NCBI RefSeq assembly: GCF_019977315.1
Contig: NZ_AP024652.1
Location: forward strand, 4,402,001 to 4,466,000
DNA: 64,000 nucleotides
Source: Arthrobacter sp. StoSoilB22
GTDB taxonomy: Bacteria > Actinomycetota > Actinomycetes > Actinomycetales > Micrococcaceae
Reading direction: 5' to 3'
Shown here: positions 23,908 through 32,833 of the stretch, piece after piece
Numbering within the stretch: the first letter of the stretch is position 1
Layout: the number at the start of each line of letters is the position of its first letter
Program-made: the position numbers and the translations under genes
Notes under the pieces: generated by a model
Databases searched by the model: none
Told to the model about the DNA's origin: nothing
The model's input: only the letters and a program-made list of their open reading frames with translations

Positions 23908-26637
23908 ATGCGGCAGAAGTTTGAGCACAAACGTGCCCACGATCAAGACGGGCGGGGTGAAGGCAAGGGCCGGACTCTGCTCGCGCTCATTGCGAGCGTT
24001 CTTCTCGTAGTAGTAGGAATGTCAGCTTATGGAGTAGTCAACGCTCCCACGCCCGTGAGCGCACTGCCCGGCTCCCCCGGAGTCACCCAGCCTGGCACCT
24101 TGGTCTACAGCGAAGACTTCTCCAACATCAGCGCTGCCACTGCTCCCATCCCATTGACTTCATACACGGGCGGCGCGGCTGCACAGAACGAGCAGTACAC
24201 GGCAGATGCAGCCTGGCTTCCCGGTTACGGCGCCTGCAACGGCTGGATCGTACGGCAGAGCACTCCGTTGCCGGCCAACGGCGGCGTCATCACCAACAAC
24301 GATCAATGCGACCGCAACAATGCCATCAATTTTCTTCGCGACATGGCCTATGTCATGGGCAAATACCAGGGTATGACCGACGCTCAGGCCGCTCAAAACC
24401 AGATCCTCAGCGAGTACACCAACACTTCCAACGGAGTCCAACCGGCGGGGCTTCAGCTCCAAACCACCAAGAACACGATTCCCACCATCGCTGGCCATTA
24501 CTACGCGATTTCGGGCATCTTCGGGGAAACCAACTGCTTCTCCAACCACGCCCGCCAGGAATTCTCCATCCTCATTAATGGCGTAGCAACGGTGGTCGGT
24601 TCAAACCTGGACCCCTGCGCTGATCCCAGCCGGCAAGTCTTCAATTACGGCAATACCGACTACAGCGTGGCAAAGCTCCAGTCGGGAGCCATCCAGGTCC
24701 CGCTGACCGGCACCACCCCTACGCTGGGTATCCGGGTAAGGAATTTGCAGGCCACCGGCACCGGCAACGACGTCGGATTCGACCTTCCCCAGCTGGTTGA
24801 CGTTACGCCACAGCTGGATAAGGCATTCAGCCCCACCAGCATCTTCCAGGGTCAGAACACCACCTTGACCTACACCGTCACCAACACCAGCGACCTGATG
24901 GCCAAGAATGGCTGGCACTTCGTTGACACCCTGCCCACTGGCCTTACTGCGGTCGGCCCACTCGGTGGCACATGCGTCCGTACAGCGGGCACTGTCTCAG
25001 GCCGTACGGTGGACGTCACCGGGAACCTCGCGCAGGGCAGTGCCTCGTGCACCATCACGGTAACCGTCACCAGCAACACCCCCGGTATTTACAACAACTC
25101 AGGGTGCTTGGCCAACGACGGCACGGCCATTCCCAACTGCACCAACAACTTCCCCACCATCACGGGGCTTTACTCTCCCGGAACGGCGCCTTTGACCGTC
25201 CGTCCGGTGGTGGACCTGTCCATCACCAAGAGTGCCAACATTGCCGCTTACGTCCCGGGCCAGCCGATCACGTACACAGTTGTGGTCCACAACAACGGAC
25301 CCAGCGATGCTGTCAACGCCGTATTCACCGACCCCCTGCCCTCATCCATCACAGGTGCAACCTGGACCTGTGCGGTTACGGTTGCGGGAACCTCAAATCT
25401 GCCCCCGGCCGGACCCACCGCCTGTAACGCTCCCACCGGCACCGGCAGCATTTCCGGCACCGTAAGAATCAACGTGGGCGGAACCCTGACGTACACCATC
25501 AAGGGCACGGTGGCACCGGGCACCACCGGAATCATTACCAACACGGCCAAAGTCACGCCTCCAGCCCAAACAGCTGTTCCCAACATGCCAGGCGGTGGGC
25601 CCGTTCCGGTTCCCGGATCAACCACCATGGTTCCCACCGTTGATCCTGCCTGCCCGCCTTTGCCCGGGGTTGGATGTTCCGCAACGGTAAATACGCCCGT
25701 GGAGCCCCAATGGACCATCGCCAAGTCGGCCTCAGTGGGCACCCAGCCGTCAAACGGCCAATGGGTGAAACCCGGCGACACCATCACGTACACCGTTACC
25801 GCCACCAGCAACCGCGGCCAGATCAATAACGTCGTCCTCACGGACAACCTCGCAGACGTCCTGGATCAGGCCACGTTCGTCCCCGGATCCGCAGTCCTCA
25901 CCATCGGCTCCGCAGCGCCGGTCGCCGTCGCGAATCCCGTGGCACCGTCCACCACGCTGACTACCCAGCAGTTCACTCTTCCGGCCGGACAAACCGCAGT
26001 GCTCAGCTACAAAGTCACCGTCAAGGCGGACGCTTGGAGTGCTCAACTGGTCAACGTCGCCACTGGCGCCGGCAGCGTCACACCCGTCCGCTGCGCAACC
26101 AGCACCACACCGCTGGCACCGGAATGCTCTACCACCCACCTGACACCGGCCAAGATCCTCATCGAAAAACTCGGCGAATCGTCCGACGACGAATGGGTTC
26201 CCATGGCGGGATCCACTTGGGCCATCCACAATGACGCAGCCGGAGCGCCGGGCGCAGTCAACACCAGCTTCACCGTGGCTCCCGTTCCGTCCCAGACCGG
26301 ACAGTTCCAACTCGAGGGCATTCAGCCGGGCGTGTACTGGCTCGAAGAGACCACAGCTCCGGATGGCTTCAACCTGCTGGCCGAAGCCGTGCAATTCACC
26401 GTTGCCGCCAACGGTGCCGTGACCATTGGCCAAGGAAGCGGCGGCGGAGTCGTGACAACGAGCGACGCCGATGGAAACGGTATCTTCCTGGTCACCGTCC
26501 GCGACGTCCCTGCGCTGAAGATGCCTGAATCCGGCGGCATCGGCTGGTGGCCGTTTGCAGCCGCTGGAACGTCATTGCTTCTCATTGCCATGGTCCTCGC
26601 GTCAGGCAATGGACGACGCACCCGAAACCACCCATAA
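23908..26637 (+). CDS. Sortase-anchored surface/pilus tip-like protein with DUF11 repeats
   Basis: This 909-residue protein has an export signal (TLLALIASVLLVVVGMSAYG after a basic N-terminus), a large N-terminal region of unknown fold, then several DUF11-type repeats (for example FSPTSIFQGQNTTLTYTVTN and PGQPITYTVVVHNNGPSDAV), then an SpaA-like domain with the E-box-like segment YWLEETTAPDGF. The end carries a sorting signal: MPESGG at residues 872-877, a hydrophobic span and a basic tail. The motif deviates from LPXTG (M for L, S for T). As first gene of the locus, before a major pilin and a class C sortase, it is likely the tip or anchoring subunit. ATG 23908 is supported by AGGAAAAGGG upstream. 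Confidence 0.85.
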   Translation: MRQKFEHKRAHDQDGRGEGKGRTLLALIASVLLVVVGMSAYGVVNAPTPVSALPGSPGVTQPGTLVYSEDFSNISAATAPIPLTSYTGGAAAQNEQYTADAAWLPGYGACNGWIVRQSTPLPANGGVITNNDQCDRNNAINFLRDMAYVMGKYQGMTDAQAAQNQILSEYTNTSNGVQPAGLQLQTTKNTIPTIAGHYYAISGIFGETNCFSNHARQEFSILINGVATVVGSNLDPCADPSRQVFNYGNTDYSVAKLQSGAIQVPLTGTTPTLGIRVRNLQATGTGNDVGFDLPQLVDVTPQLDKAFSPTSIFQGQNTTLTYTVTNTSDLMAKNGWHFVDTLPTGLTAVGPLGGTCVRTAGTVSGRTVDVTGNLAQGSASCTITVTVTSNTPGIYNNSGCLANDGTAIPNCTNNFPTITGLYSPGTAPLTVRPVVDLSITKSANIAAYVPGQPITYTVVVHNNGPSDAVNAVFTDPLPSSITGATWTCAVTVAGTSNLPPAGPTACNAPTGTGSISGTVRINVGGTLTYTIKGTVAPGTTGIITNTAKVTPPAQTAVPNMPGGGPVPVPGSTTMVPTVDPACPPLPGVGCSATVNTPVEPQWTIAKSASVGTQPSNGQWVKPGDTITYTVTATSNRGQINNVVLTDNLADVLDQATFVPGSAVLTIGSAAPVAVANPVAPSTTLTTQQFTLPAGQTAVLSYKVTVKADAWSAQLVNVATGAGSVTPVRCATSTTPLAPECSTTHLTPAKILIEKLGESSDDEWVPMAGSTWAIHNDAAGAPGAVNTSFTVAPVPSQTGQFQLEGIQPGVYWLEETTAPDGFNLLAEAVQFTVAANGAVTIGQGSGGGVVTTSDADGNGIFLVTVRDVPALKMPESGGIGWWPFAAAGTSLLLIAMVLASGNGRRTRNHP

Positions 26638-26731
26638 AACGTCATTCCCCGCCTGCAGCAAAAGCGGCAGGTCCAACCCCAGAAAATGTTCGCTCCCGAG
26701 CATCGCATCATCACCCATGAAAGAGGAAAAA

Positions 26732-28213
26732 GTGAGTAATCAAAGCTCCCGGCGCCTTTGGAAGGCCGCCGCCACCACCATTGCCGGTGCGGTACTGGCA
26801 ATGTCCTTCTCCGCCGCCCCGGCCTCGGCAGCCCCGCTGGTGGACGCGGACCAGATCGGTTCCATCACGGTCCACAAGTTCGAACGCCCGGACACCCCCA
26901 CCGGACTGCCCAACAATGGCACGGCCGTGGACACCACGGGACTGACCGCTTTGGCCGGCATCGAATTCACCATTCAGCAGGTCAACGCCATCGACCTGTC
27001 CACGAATGCCGGCTGGGACGCTGCCCACAACCTGAGCAGCGTCTTCTCCCCCGCCGATCCCGCAGGATCCATAACAGGTGCAGGGTTCACTCTGGGATCC
27101 GGCACTGCCCAGGTCACCGACGCCGCGGGCACCGCAGCGTTCGGCAACCTCCCCGTCGGCCTGTACCTGGTAACGGAAACCAACTACCCGGCCGGCGTGA
27201 CCCCGTCAGCTCCGTTCCTGGTTTCAGTGCCGTTGACTGACCCGGATAACAAGGACAACTGGCTCTACAACGTCCATGTGTACCCCAAGAACTCCATCAC
27301 GGGTGCAGAGAAGACCGTCACGGATGCTCCCGACGTCAAGCTCGGCGATCAGATCGACTTCACCATCACCGGTGACATCCCGAACGAAGCAGTCATTGAC
27401 GGCTACAAGATCGTGGACCAGCTGGACGACAAGCTGACCTACCTTGATGCCAGCGCCACACTAGTTAATGGCACGGTCATCACCGAAGGCACCCACTACA
27501 CGGTTGCCTTCGATGCTGCCACCAACACGGTCTCCATCGTCTTCACCCCCGCAGGCCTCGCAGTGCTGGCTGCCAACAACGACACCAAGGTACAGGTTGT
27601 TGTAAACACCGCCGTCAACACCATCGGCGAAATCGAGAACGACGCCATGGTTTACCCGAACCTGGGCAGCTTCACCACCGTTCCCGGCCAGCCCGGCGGC
27701 CCCATCATCACTCCCCCGGTTGTCACCAAGTGGGGCGAGATGACGCTCCTGAAGACCAACGAGAACGGCGCTGCCCTTGCCGGCGCTTCCTTCTCGGTCT
27801 ACACCAACCAGGCTGATGCCCTGGCCGGAACCAACGCTATTGTCATCAACGGTCAGAGCACCTTCACCGTTGCTGCCGATGGCACCCTCACCATCTCCGG
27901 CCTGCGCTACTCCGACTGGGCGAACGGCGCTGCAGTACTGCCCGGCTCCGCCGATTACCGCACGTACTACCTGGTGGAAACCACCGCTCCGGAAGGCTAC
28001 GAGCTGCTCGCAGAGCCGATCTCCTTCCTGATCAACTCGGCCAGCACCACGGTGGGTGTTGACCTGGAGGTCAAGAACATCCCCTCCAACGGTGGCTTCG
28101 AATTGCCGCTCACCGGTGGTGTGGGAACCGGCCTGTTGTACGCAGCAGGCGCACTCCTGGTAACCGGCGCCGGACTCCTGTTGGTCCGTTCACGCCGCAG
28201 CACCAACAGCTAG
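26732..28213 (+). CDS. Major pilin subunit (LPXTG, class C sortase substrate)
   Basis: This 493-residue protein has a signal peptide (cleaved near APASA), a pilin motif W177-LYNVHVYP-K186 (W-x3-V-x-V-Y-P-K), isopeptide-forming Ig-like domains, an E-box with E416 in YYLVETTAPEGY and a sorting signal LPLTGG at 458-463 plus membrane span and basic tail. In sortase-built pili the lysine of one subunit is joined to the LPXTG threonine of the next. It lies between the tip-like gene and the sortase, so it should form the shaft. GTG 26732 is preferred because AGAGGA lies 5 bases upstream; ATG 26717 is in frame. The hairpin behind it may reduce sortase expression. Confidence 0.92.
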   Translation: MSNQSSRRLWKAAATTIAGAVLAMSFSAAPASAAPLVDADQIGSITVHKFERPDTPTGLPNNGTAVDTTGLTALAGIEFTIQQVNAIDLSTNAGWDAAHNLSSVFSPADPAGSITGAGFTLGSGTAQVTDAAGTAAFGNLPVGLYLVTETNYPAGVTPSAPFLVSVPLTDPDNKDNWLYNVHVYPKNSITGAEKTVTDAPDVKLGDQIDFTITGDIPNEAVIDGYKIVDQLDDKLTYLDASATLVNGTVITEGTHYTVAFDAATNTVSIVFTPAGLAVLAANNDTKVQVVVNTAVNTIGEIENDAMVYPNLGSFTTVPGQPGGPIITPPVVTKWGEMTLLKTNENGAALAGASFSVYTNQADALAGTNAIVINGQSTFTVAADGTLTISGLRYSDWANGAAVLPGSADYRTYYLVETTAPEGYELLAEPISFLINSASTTVGVDLEVKNIPSNGGFELPLTGGVGTGLLYAAGALLVTGAGLLLVRSRRSTNS

Positions 28214-28250
28214 TCACCGCCAACCTGCAAGGGTTCGCAACCTGAACACC

Positions 28251-28291
28251 AAAGCGGGGAAGATCGCCGAACACGCGCTCTTCCCCGCTTT
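28251..28291 (+). terminator. Hairpin between major pilin and sortase genes (attenuator)
   Basis: AAAGCGGGGAAGA (28251-28263) pairs perfectly with TCTTCCCCGCTTT (28279-28291) around a 15-base loop, giving a 13-bp stem. It stands 38 bases after the pilin stop and 34 bases before the sortase ATG, in the middle of the locus. It could stop part of the transcripts so that much more pilin than sortase is made; this is inference. Confidence 0.75.
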
Positions 28292-28324
28292 GCTCCCCCA
28301 GAGCACAAATCCCCCAGGACTCTC

Positions 28325-29242
28325 ATGTCAAAGCACCAAGACTCCAAGCTGCGGCCCCAGCGAAACATCCGCGCCGGATGGAGCGTCCAACGCATCATCA
28401 TCGTCGTCGTCGCCATCCTGGGCGTTGGAGTGATGCTGTACCCCACCGCCGCCGCATGGTTCTCCGACCGGGTTCATGCCACAGAGATCAGTGGCTATGT
28501 GGACACCGTGGAGAATCTCTCTCCGTCGGCCCAAAAAACACTTCTGGACGAGGCCCGGCAGTTCAACAAGGAGCTGCCATCCGGGCCGCTTCGCGACCCG
28601 TACTCGTTGAACAACCGAGGCGAGAAAACCGTCGTCGGGGCCGGCTCGGACGCTTACAAAAAAATACTCGACGTCGGACCCGGCGGAATGATGGGACGCA
28701 TCAGCATCCCCTCCATCCACTCGGACCTGCCCATCTTTCACGGCACCGATGATGAAACGCTGTCCAAAGGTGCCGGGCATCTTTTCGGTTCCGGCCTGCC
28801 GGTTGGCGGAACGGGGACCCACAGCGTGCTGACTGCCCACTCAGGCTTCGTTAACGCGACGCTCTTCGATGACCTGGACCAAGTACGCCAAGGCGATGTC
28901 TTCTCCGTAACGGTGCTTGGCGAATCGTTCTATTACAAGGTCGATCAGATCAAGACCGTACTGCCGGAGGAAACGGACGATCTCCGCAAAGTCCAGGACA
29001 AGGATTACGTCACTCTGGTGACATGCACGCCCACAGGGGTCAACAGCCACAGACTCCTGGTGCGTGGCGAGCGCGTTGACGCCCCAGCCGCCGGATCCGC
29101 CCACGCACTTCCCAGTCAAGCTATGGACCCGGGATTCCCTTGGTGGGCACTGGCACTCGTCGGCACAGCGGTGCTCATAGTGGTGGTCACCCAGCCCCGT
29201 AAGGCGCGGCCCACCCGTGGTGAGGAAGCGGCGGAAGGTTAG
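28325..29242 (+). CDS. srtC: Class C sortase (pilin polymerase)
   Basis: This 305-residue membrane enzyme joins pilin subunits. It has an N-terminal span (IIIVVVAILGVGVMLYP), the sortase barrel, and a C-terminal span (WWALALVGTAVLIVVV) as in class C enzymes. Catalytic residues are H172 (TAHSG), C234 (TLVTCTPTG) and R243 (NSHRLLVRG). The lid motif D91-P92-Y93 that covers the active site in class C sortases is present. It follows the two substrates in the same direction. The last 4 bases overlap the end of a converging gene. Confidence 0.94.
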   Translation: MSKHQDSKLRPQRNIRAGWSVQRIIIVVVAILGVGVMLYPTAAAWFSDRVHATEISGYVDTVENLSPSAQKTLLDEARQFNKELPSGPLRDPYSLNNRGEKTVVGAGSDAYKKILDVGPGGMMGRISIPSIHSDLPIFHGTDDETLSKGAGHLFGSGLPVGGTGTHSVLTAHSGFVNATLFDDLDQVRQGDVFSVTVLGESFYYKVDQIKTVLPEETDDLRKVQDKDYVTLVTCTPTGVNSHRLLVRGERVDAPAAGSAHALPSQAMDPGFPWWALALVGTAVLIVVVTQPRKARPTRGEEAAEG

Positions 29243-29583
29243 CGGCCGGCGTCGGGCGTTTCAGGCCCGTCGCCCGGAGCAGCCGCGCCGCCGTGGCCGG
29301 GACGCTTGGAGCTGAGGTTGACGCCGGAACCCTTGCCGAGGTGGTCGGCGTTCTCTTTGTGGCTCATGGAGAGCATGGCTGCCACGACGAGGCTCACGAT
29401 GAACGCGATGCCTGCGCCTGTGAAGGCGAGGTCGAAACGCGGGGCCTTTGCGCTGCCGCCGGACGCGAAGATCAGCACGGCAACGAATGCCAGCACTGCA
29501 AAGAATGCGGAGAACATGAGGGGTCCCTTGACCGAGGTCCGCATCTTGCGCGGTTCTCCCTGCGTCTGGTCTGCCACGGTCAT
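29239..29583 (-). CDS. Small hypothetical membrane protein
   Basis: This 114-residue protein has two hydrophobic spans (PLMFSAFFAVLAFVAVLIFA and FTGAGIAFIVSLVVAAMLSM) and a polar C-terminus rich in glycine and alanine. No family was recognised. The ATG at 29583 has GGAGG only about one base away, which is too close to be ideal; an internal ATG 13 codons later (MRTSVKGPL) with GGAGAA upstream is an alternative start. Its stop codon overlaps the end of the converging sortase gene. Confidence 0.6.
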   Translation of the reverse strand: MTVADQTQGEPRKMRTSVKGPLMFSAFFAVLAFVAVLIFASGGSAKAPRFDLAFTGAGIAFIVSLVVAAMLSMSHKENADHLGKGSGVNLSSKRPGHGGAAAPGDGPETPDAGR

Positions 29584-29651
29584 TCCTCCAATGATGGCGG
29601 TTAGTCCCCGCCGGTCAGCAAAAGTTCTACAACGAGTAGAACGTCCAGCTA

Positions 29652-30236
29652 CTAGTTTACGGCCTCGGGCGAAGCGCCGGGAGCAGCAGCCCGGGCCGAA
29701 CCGCCCGCAGCGGTATTGGCTTCGTGCCGCAGCGTCAGCCCGGAGAGAATCCACAGCACACCGGAAATGATGGCCCCGCCGCCAGCTACGCCCAACAGCG
29801 CATGGGCGCCCAGTGACGTGAAGAACGGCAGCAGCACCGCAGTGCCCACGGCAATGACGCCGGACACAACCCAGTCGCGCGCCAACGCATCCCGCTTCCG
29901 GAGGCCATGGACGAACTCCAGGAGTCCCAGCACCAGCAGCGCCAGCATGGCCGACAGCGCAACGCCCGCGTCAGACTGTGTGACCAAAGCGCCAACACCT
30001 CCCAGCGCAACCACCAACGGAACGGCAACGGGCAAAGCGCGGGACATCCACACTGCCGCTGCGGTCGCCAACAAATACAGCCCCACGGCCCAGGCCAGGA
30101 CGTGCACCGATGGAGCAGCCCAGAAGATGGTCACTGCGCCGAACACCAGGGCAACCGTCGCACGGATGAGCACGGGTTTCCAGAGTCCGGCCTCGGTGGC
30201 AGATGGAGTCTGGGCAGGAGTCGCAGGGAGAGTCAC
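29652..30236 (-). CDS. Hypothetical multi-pass membrane protein
   Basis: This 194-residue protein consists of about six membrane spans, for example VLIRATVALVFGAVTIFWAA, WAVGLYLLATAAAVWMSRAL and VVSGVIAVGTAVLLPFFTSL. It resembles the DUF308/HdeD-like layout, but I could not confirm a family. The GTG start is placed 6 bases after TAAACT on the minus strand with no ribosome-binding site, which suggests a leaderless message. The MATE gene ends 9 bases upstream, so read-through transcription from it is also likely. Confidence 0.65.
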   Translation of the reverse strand: MTLPATPAQTPSATEAGLWKPVLIRATVALVFGAVTIFWAAPSVHVLAWAVGLYLLATAAAVWMSRALPVAVPLVVALGGVGALVTQSDAGVALSAMLALLVLGLLEFVHGLRKRDALARDWVVSGVIAVGTAVLLPFFTSLGAHALLGVAGGGAIISGVLWILSGLTLRHEANTAAGGSARAAAPGASPEAVN

Positions 30237-30245
30237 CCGTCCAGT

Positions 30246-31586
30246 TTAGTGCGAACCCAGCACCATCCACCGATCGGTCCGCGCGCGCAGCCCCAAAGTC
30301 ACGCCGCGGGCCAGCATGTAGCCCAGCGCAAACGCGGCCCACAACCAAAGGAGCCCCGCCTCGCCGTCGGGCTTTATCTGGTGAATCGCCACCAGCAACG
30401 GCAAATAGACCACCAGATTAACGACGCCGGCAATCGCCAAATAGCGCGCGTCGCCAGCACCGATAAGCACTCCGTCAAGGACGAAGACGTAACCTGCCAG
30501 CGGTTGTCCCACCGCTAGGACCCACAGGGCGACGGTGAGGGCGGAGCGAACGCCGGCGTCGGACGTGAAGAGGTATCCGGCCCACGGAGCCGCAATGGCC
30601 AAGAGTGCGCCGGTGATCACACCGAACCCGAGGCCCCAGCGGATCATGGTGCGGGTGAGTTCACGGACGCGTTGGGCGTTCCGGGCGCCCAGTTCCTTGC
30701 CGATCAGGGCCTGTGCGGCGATCGCCAGGGCGTCCAGGGCAAAGGCCAGGAAGGAGAAAATGGTCATGGCCAACTGGTGTGCCGCCAGGTTCACTGCGCC
30801 CTGGGCAGTCACCACCAGGACAGTTGCGAGGATGGCCAGGCGGAGACTCAGCGTACGCAGCATGAGCCACGAACCCACTTTGGTCATGGCCCGGATGCCA
30901 TGCCAGTTGGGCTTAAGGGACACCCCGTGTTGCCGCGCGTTCCGGCTGACCATCACCAAGTAGACGGCGGCCATGGCCCATTGTGCGATGCTCGTGCCGA
31001 TCGCGGAGCCAGCCACGGACATATTCAGTCCGTACACGAAGAACACGTTGAGGACGATGTTCACGGCGAAGCCTGCGGTAGCCACCACCAGCGGTGTCCG
31101 GGTGTCCTGCAATCCACGGAGCACGCCGGTACCGGCGAAGATGAGGAGCATCGCGGCCAGGCCAGGCATGGACCATCGCAGGTAATCGACGGCGAACTGG
31201 CGAACCTCTCCAGTGGCTCCCATGGAGCCAACCAGCGGCTCGGCCGCAACAAAACCAGCCACGGCGAGCGCCAGCCCCAGCAGCAGTGCCAGCCACACGC
31301 CGTCGCGCCCTGCTGCCAATGCCTTCCCCAATTTGCCGTCGCCGATCGCCCGGGCCACCGCCGGCGTCGTTGAATACGCCAGGAAGACCATGAGCCCTAC
31401 GGCGGTGTGCAGGATGGTGGATGCGAGGCCGACACCTGCCAGCTGGTCGACGCCCAGGTGCCCCACTATGGCGGAGTCAGCCAACAGGAACAGCGGCTCG
31501 GCAATGAGCGCACCGAAGGCGGGGACGGCCAGGCGCAGGATCTCGCGGGCGTTGGAGCGGGTGGGAGCGGTTGTGGTTTGAGGCAC
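30246..31586 (-). CDS. MATE-family efflux transporter (DinF-like)
   Basis: This 446-residue protein has twelve membrane spans and two MATE repeats. The first opens with LRLAVPAFGALIAEPLFLLADSAIVGHLG, which matches DinF-type MATE exporters, and the second begins around RELTRTMIRWGLGFGVITGA. Such pumps use proton or sodium gradients to expel drugs or metabolites; the substrate is unknown. The GTG start is 6 bases after TAGGCT with no ribosome-binding site. It is divergent from the ABM-domain gene with just 41 bases between start codons. Confidence 0.92.
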   Translation of the reverse strand: MPQTTTAPTRSNAREILRLAVPAFGALIAEPLFLLADSAIVGHLGVDQLAGVGLASTILHTAVGLMVFLAYSTTPAVARAIGDGKLGKALAAGRDGVWLALLLGLALAVAGFVAAEPLVGSMGATGEVRQFAVDYLRWSMPGLAAMLLIFAGTGVLRGLQDTRTPLVVATAGFAVNIVLNVFFVYGLNMSVAGSAIGTSIAQWAMAAVYLVMVSRNARQHGVSLKPNWHGIRAMTKVGSWLMLRTLSLRLAILATVLVVTAQGAVNLAAHQLAMTIFSFLAFALDALAIAAQALIGKELGARNAQRVRELTRTMIRWGLGFGVITGALLAIAAPWAGYLFTSDAGVRSALTVALWVLAVGQPLAGYVFVLDGVLIGAGDARYLAIAGVVNLVVYLPLLVAIHQIKPDGEAGLLWLWAAFALGYMLARGVTLGLRARTDRWMVLGSH

Positions 31587-31627
31587 TAAACAAGCCTAGT
31601 CCGCCGCTGGCCGGGTACATTTGGGCC

Positions 31628-32218
31628 GTGTCACACGAGCATCCCGTTACCGTTTCCGTCGCCCGCACTATCCTTCCGGGCTACACCCGCCAAGCCAACG
31701 CGTGGGCCCACGCCGGCCAGGAGCTTGCCCGCGAGTGGCCGGGATATTTGGGGTCGGGCTGGGTTCGCAATGGGGTGGATTCCACGGAGTGGCACATGCT
31801 TTACCGTTTCGCCGATGCCGATTCGTTGCAGGGGTGGGAGGACTCGGAGGAACGCCGCTGGTGGATCGACAGCGCCAGGGACATGATGGAGACCACCCGG
31901 GTGGAGCGGCACACGGGGATTGAGGGTTGGTTCTCTCGCCCCGGCGACGTCTCCGTGGTTGTGCCCGAAACTGTGGTTCCTCCGCGTTGGAAGCAGGCCA
32001 TCAGCATCTTTCTGCCGTTTTTCCCGCTCAGCCTGTTGGCCAATTTCCTGCTGCACCCCTTGACGCAGGATTGGCCGCTGGTGTTCGCGGTGCTCCTTAA
32101 CATCGTGATCCTCACGCCGCTGATGACGTACATCTTCCTGCCGATCACCACCCGGCTGCTGCAGCCGTGGCTTCAGGCGAAACCGCGCCGGAGGCGGGGG
32201 CTCACGCCGGGCAGCTGA
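31628..32218 (+). CDS. Antibiotic-biosynthesis-monooxygenase-like domain with membrane tail
   Basis: This 196-residue protein has a ferredoxin-like ABM domain at the N-terminus (VARTILPGYTRQANAWAHAG, then WHMLYRFADADSLQGWEDSEERRWW), followed by a C-terminal region with two membrane spans (ISIFLPFFPLSLLANFLL and VFAVLLNIVILTPLMTYIFL). This ABM-plus-membrane layout is common in actinobacteria but its function is not established. The GTG start at 31628 lies 6 bases after TACATT (31616-31621), with no ribosome-binding site, so a leaderless message is likely. Confidence 0.8.
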   Translation: MSHEHPVTVSVARTILPGYTRQANAWAHAGQELAREWPGYLGSGWVRNGVDSTEWHMLYRFADADSLQGWEDSEERRWWIDSARDMMETTRVERHTGIEGWFSRPGDVSVVVPETVVPPRWKQAISIFLPFFPLSLLANFLLHPLTQDWPLVFAVLLNIVILTPLMTYIFLPITTRLLQPWLQAKPRRRRGLTPGS

Positions 32219-32245
32219 GGCTTTGGTCATAGAAAGCCTCAATTA

Positions 32246-32259
32246 GTTGACACTTCAAC
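32246..32259. promoter_or_regulatory. Possible operator upstream of doxX
   Basis: GTTGA-CACT-TCAAC is a short inverted repeat 24 bases before the DoxX gene. TTGA/TCAA pairs of this kind are bound by MarR- and HxlR-type repressors, which often control DoxX-family genes. No such repressor is in the window, so this is a weak candidate only. Confidence 0.3.
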
Positions 32260-32282
32260 CTATTTTCGGAAGGGTTGACGGT

Positions 32283-32717
32283 ATGAACAAGACCAGCTTG
32301 ACCACCACAGTCCTGACCATCCTGCGCGTCATTGCAGGATTTCTCTTCGCCGCGCACGGTTGGCAGAAGTTCAACGAATTCACCATCGCCGGCACACAGG
32401 CATCGTTCGCCCAGATGGGCGTGCCAGGCGCTTCCGCAGTAGCCCCAGTCGTGGCAACCCTTGAGTTGGTGGGCGGCATCGCGCTGATCATTGGCTTCCT
32501 GACCCGCGTGTTCGCCGCGCTCCTGGCCGTCAACATGCTCGGAGCACTGTTCCTGGTGCACGCCCCGGCCGGCGTCTTTGTTGGTAACGGCGGATACGAA
32601 CTGGTTCTGCTCTTCGCGGGCGCTGCCTTGGCCCTCGCTCTGGCAGGTGCCGGCAGGATCTCCGCCGACGCCGCTCTCTTTGGCCGCTCCGGCTCCAAGC
32701 TCCGCGTCCTGGCCTAG
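32283..32717 (+). CDS. DoxX-family membrane protein
   Basis: This 144-residue protein has four membrane spans and the DoxX features: RVIAGFLFAAHGWQKF near the start and ATLELVGGIALIIGFLTRVFA in the middle. DoxX proteins are linked to thiol/redox stress and quinone reduction in some actinobacteria, but the reaction is not settled. GGAAGGG lies 8-9 bases before the ATG; the in-frame upstream start at 32247 is unlikely because the sequence before 32283 is not DoxX-like. It stands alone, with a repeat-rich region behind it. Confidence 0.88.
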   Translation: MNKTSLTTTVLTILRVIAGFLFAAHGWQKFNEFTIAGTQASFAQMGVPGASAVAPVVATLELVGGIALIIGFLTRVFAALLAVNMLGALFLVHAPAGVFVGNGGYELVLLFAGAALALALAGAGRISADAALFGRSGSKLRVLA

Positions 32718-32728
32718 CCACCCCACCC

Positions 32729-32829
32729 CCGACGCTCTCTCACATAACAGCCCCAAAACACCGACGCTCTCTCACTTCCTTCAGGAAAGTGAGAGACCGT
32801 CGGCGTTTAAGCAGTGGGATGTGAGAGAA
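32729..32829. repeat. REP-like repeat cluster/hairpin between doxX and aztD
   Basis: The word CCGACGCTCTCTCAC occurs at 32729-32743 and 32761-32775. A nearly complementary GTGAGAGACCGTCGG follows at 32789-32803, and a partial GTGAGAGAA at 32821-32829. The second and third copies form a long hairpin with only one or two mismatches (32761-32803). It lies between two converging genes, so it can act as a terminator in both directions. The repeated unit looks like a dispersed intergenic repeat. Confidence 0.7.
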
Positions 32830-32833
32830 GGTT

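Noticed and set aside
26649..26672. Hairpin between tip-like and major pilin genes
   Set aside because: The possible stem (CCTGC/GCAGG) is only about 5 bp and is too weak to call an attenuator.
32247..32269. TTGACA before doxX as a -35 element
   Set aside because: No acceptable -10 lies 16-18 bases downstream; TATTTT is only 8 bases away.
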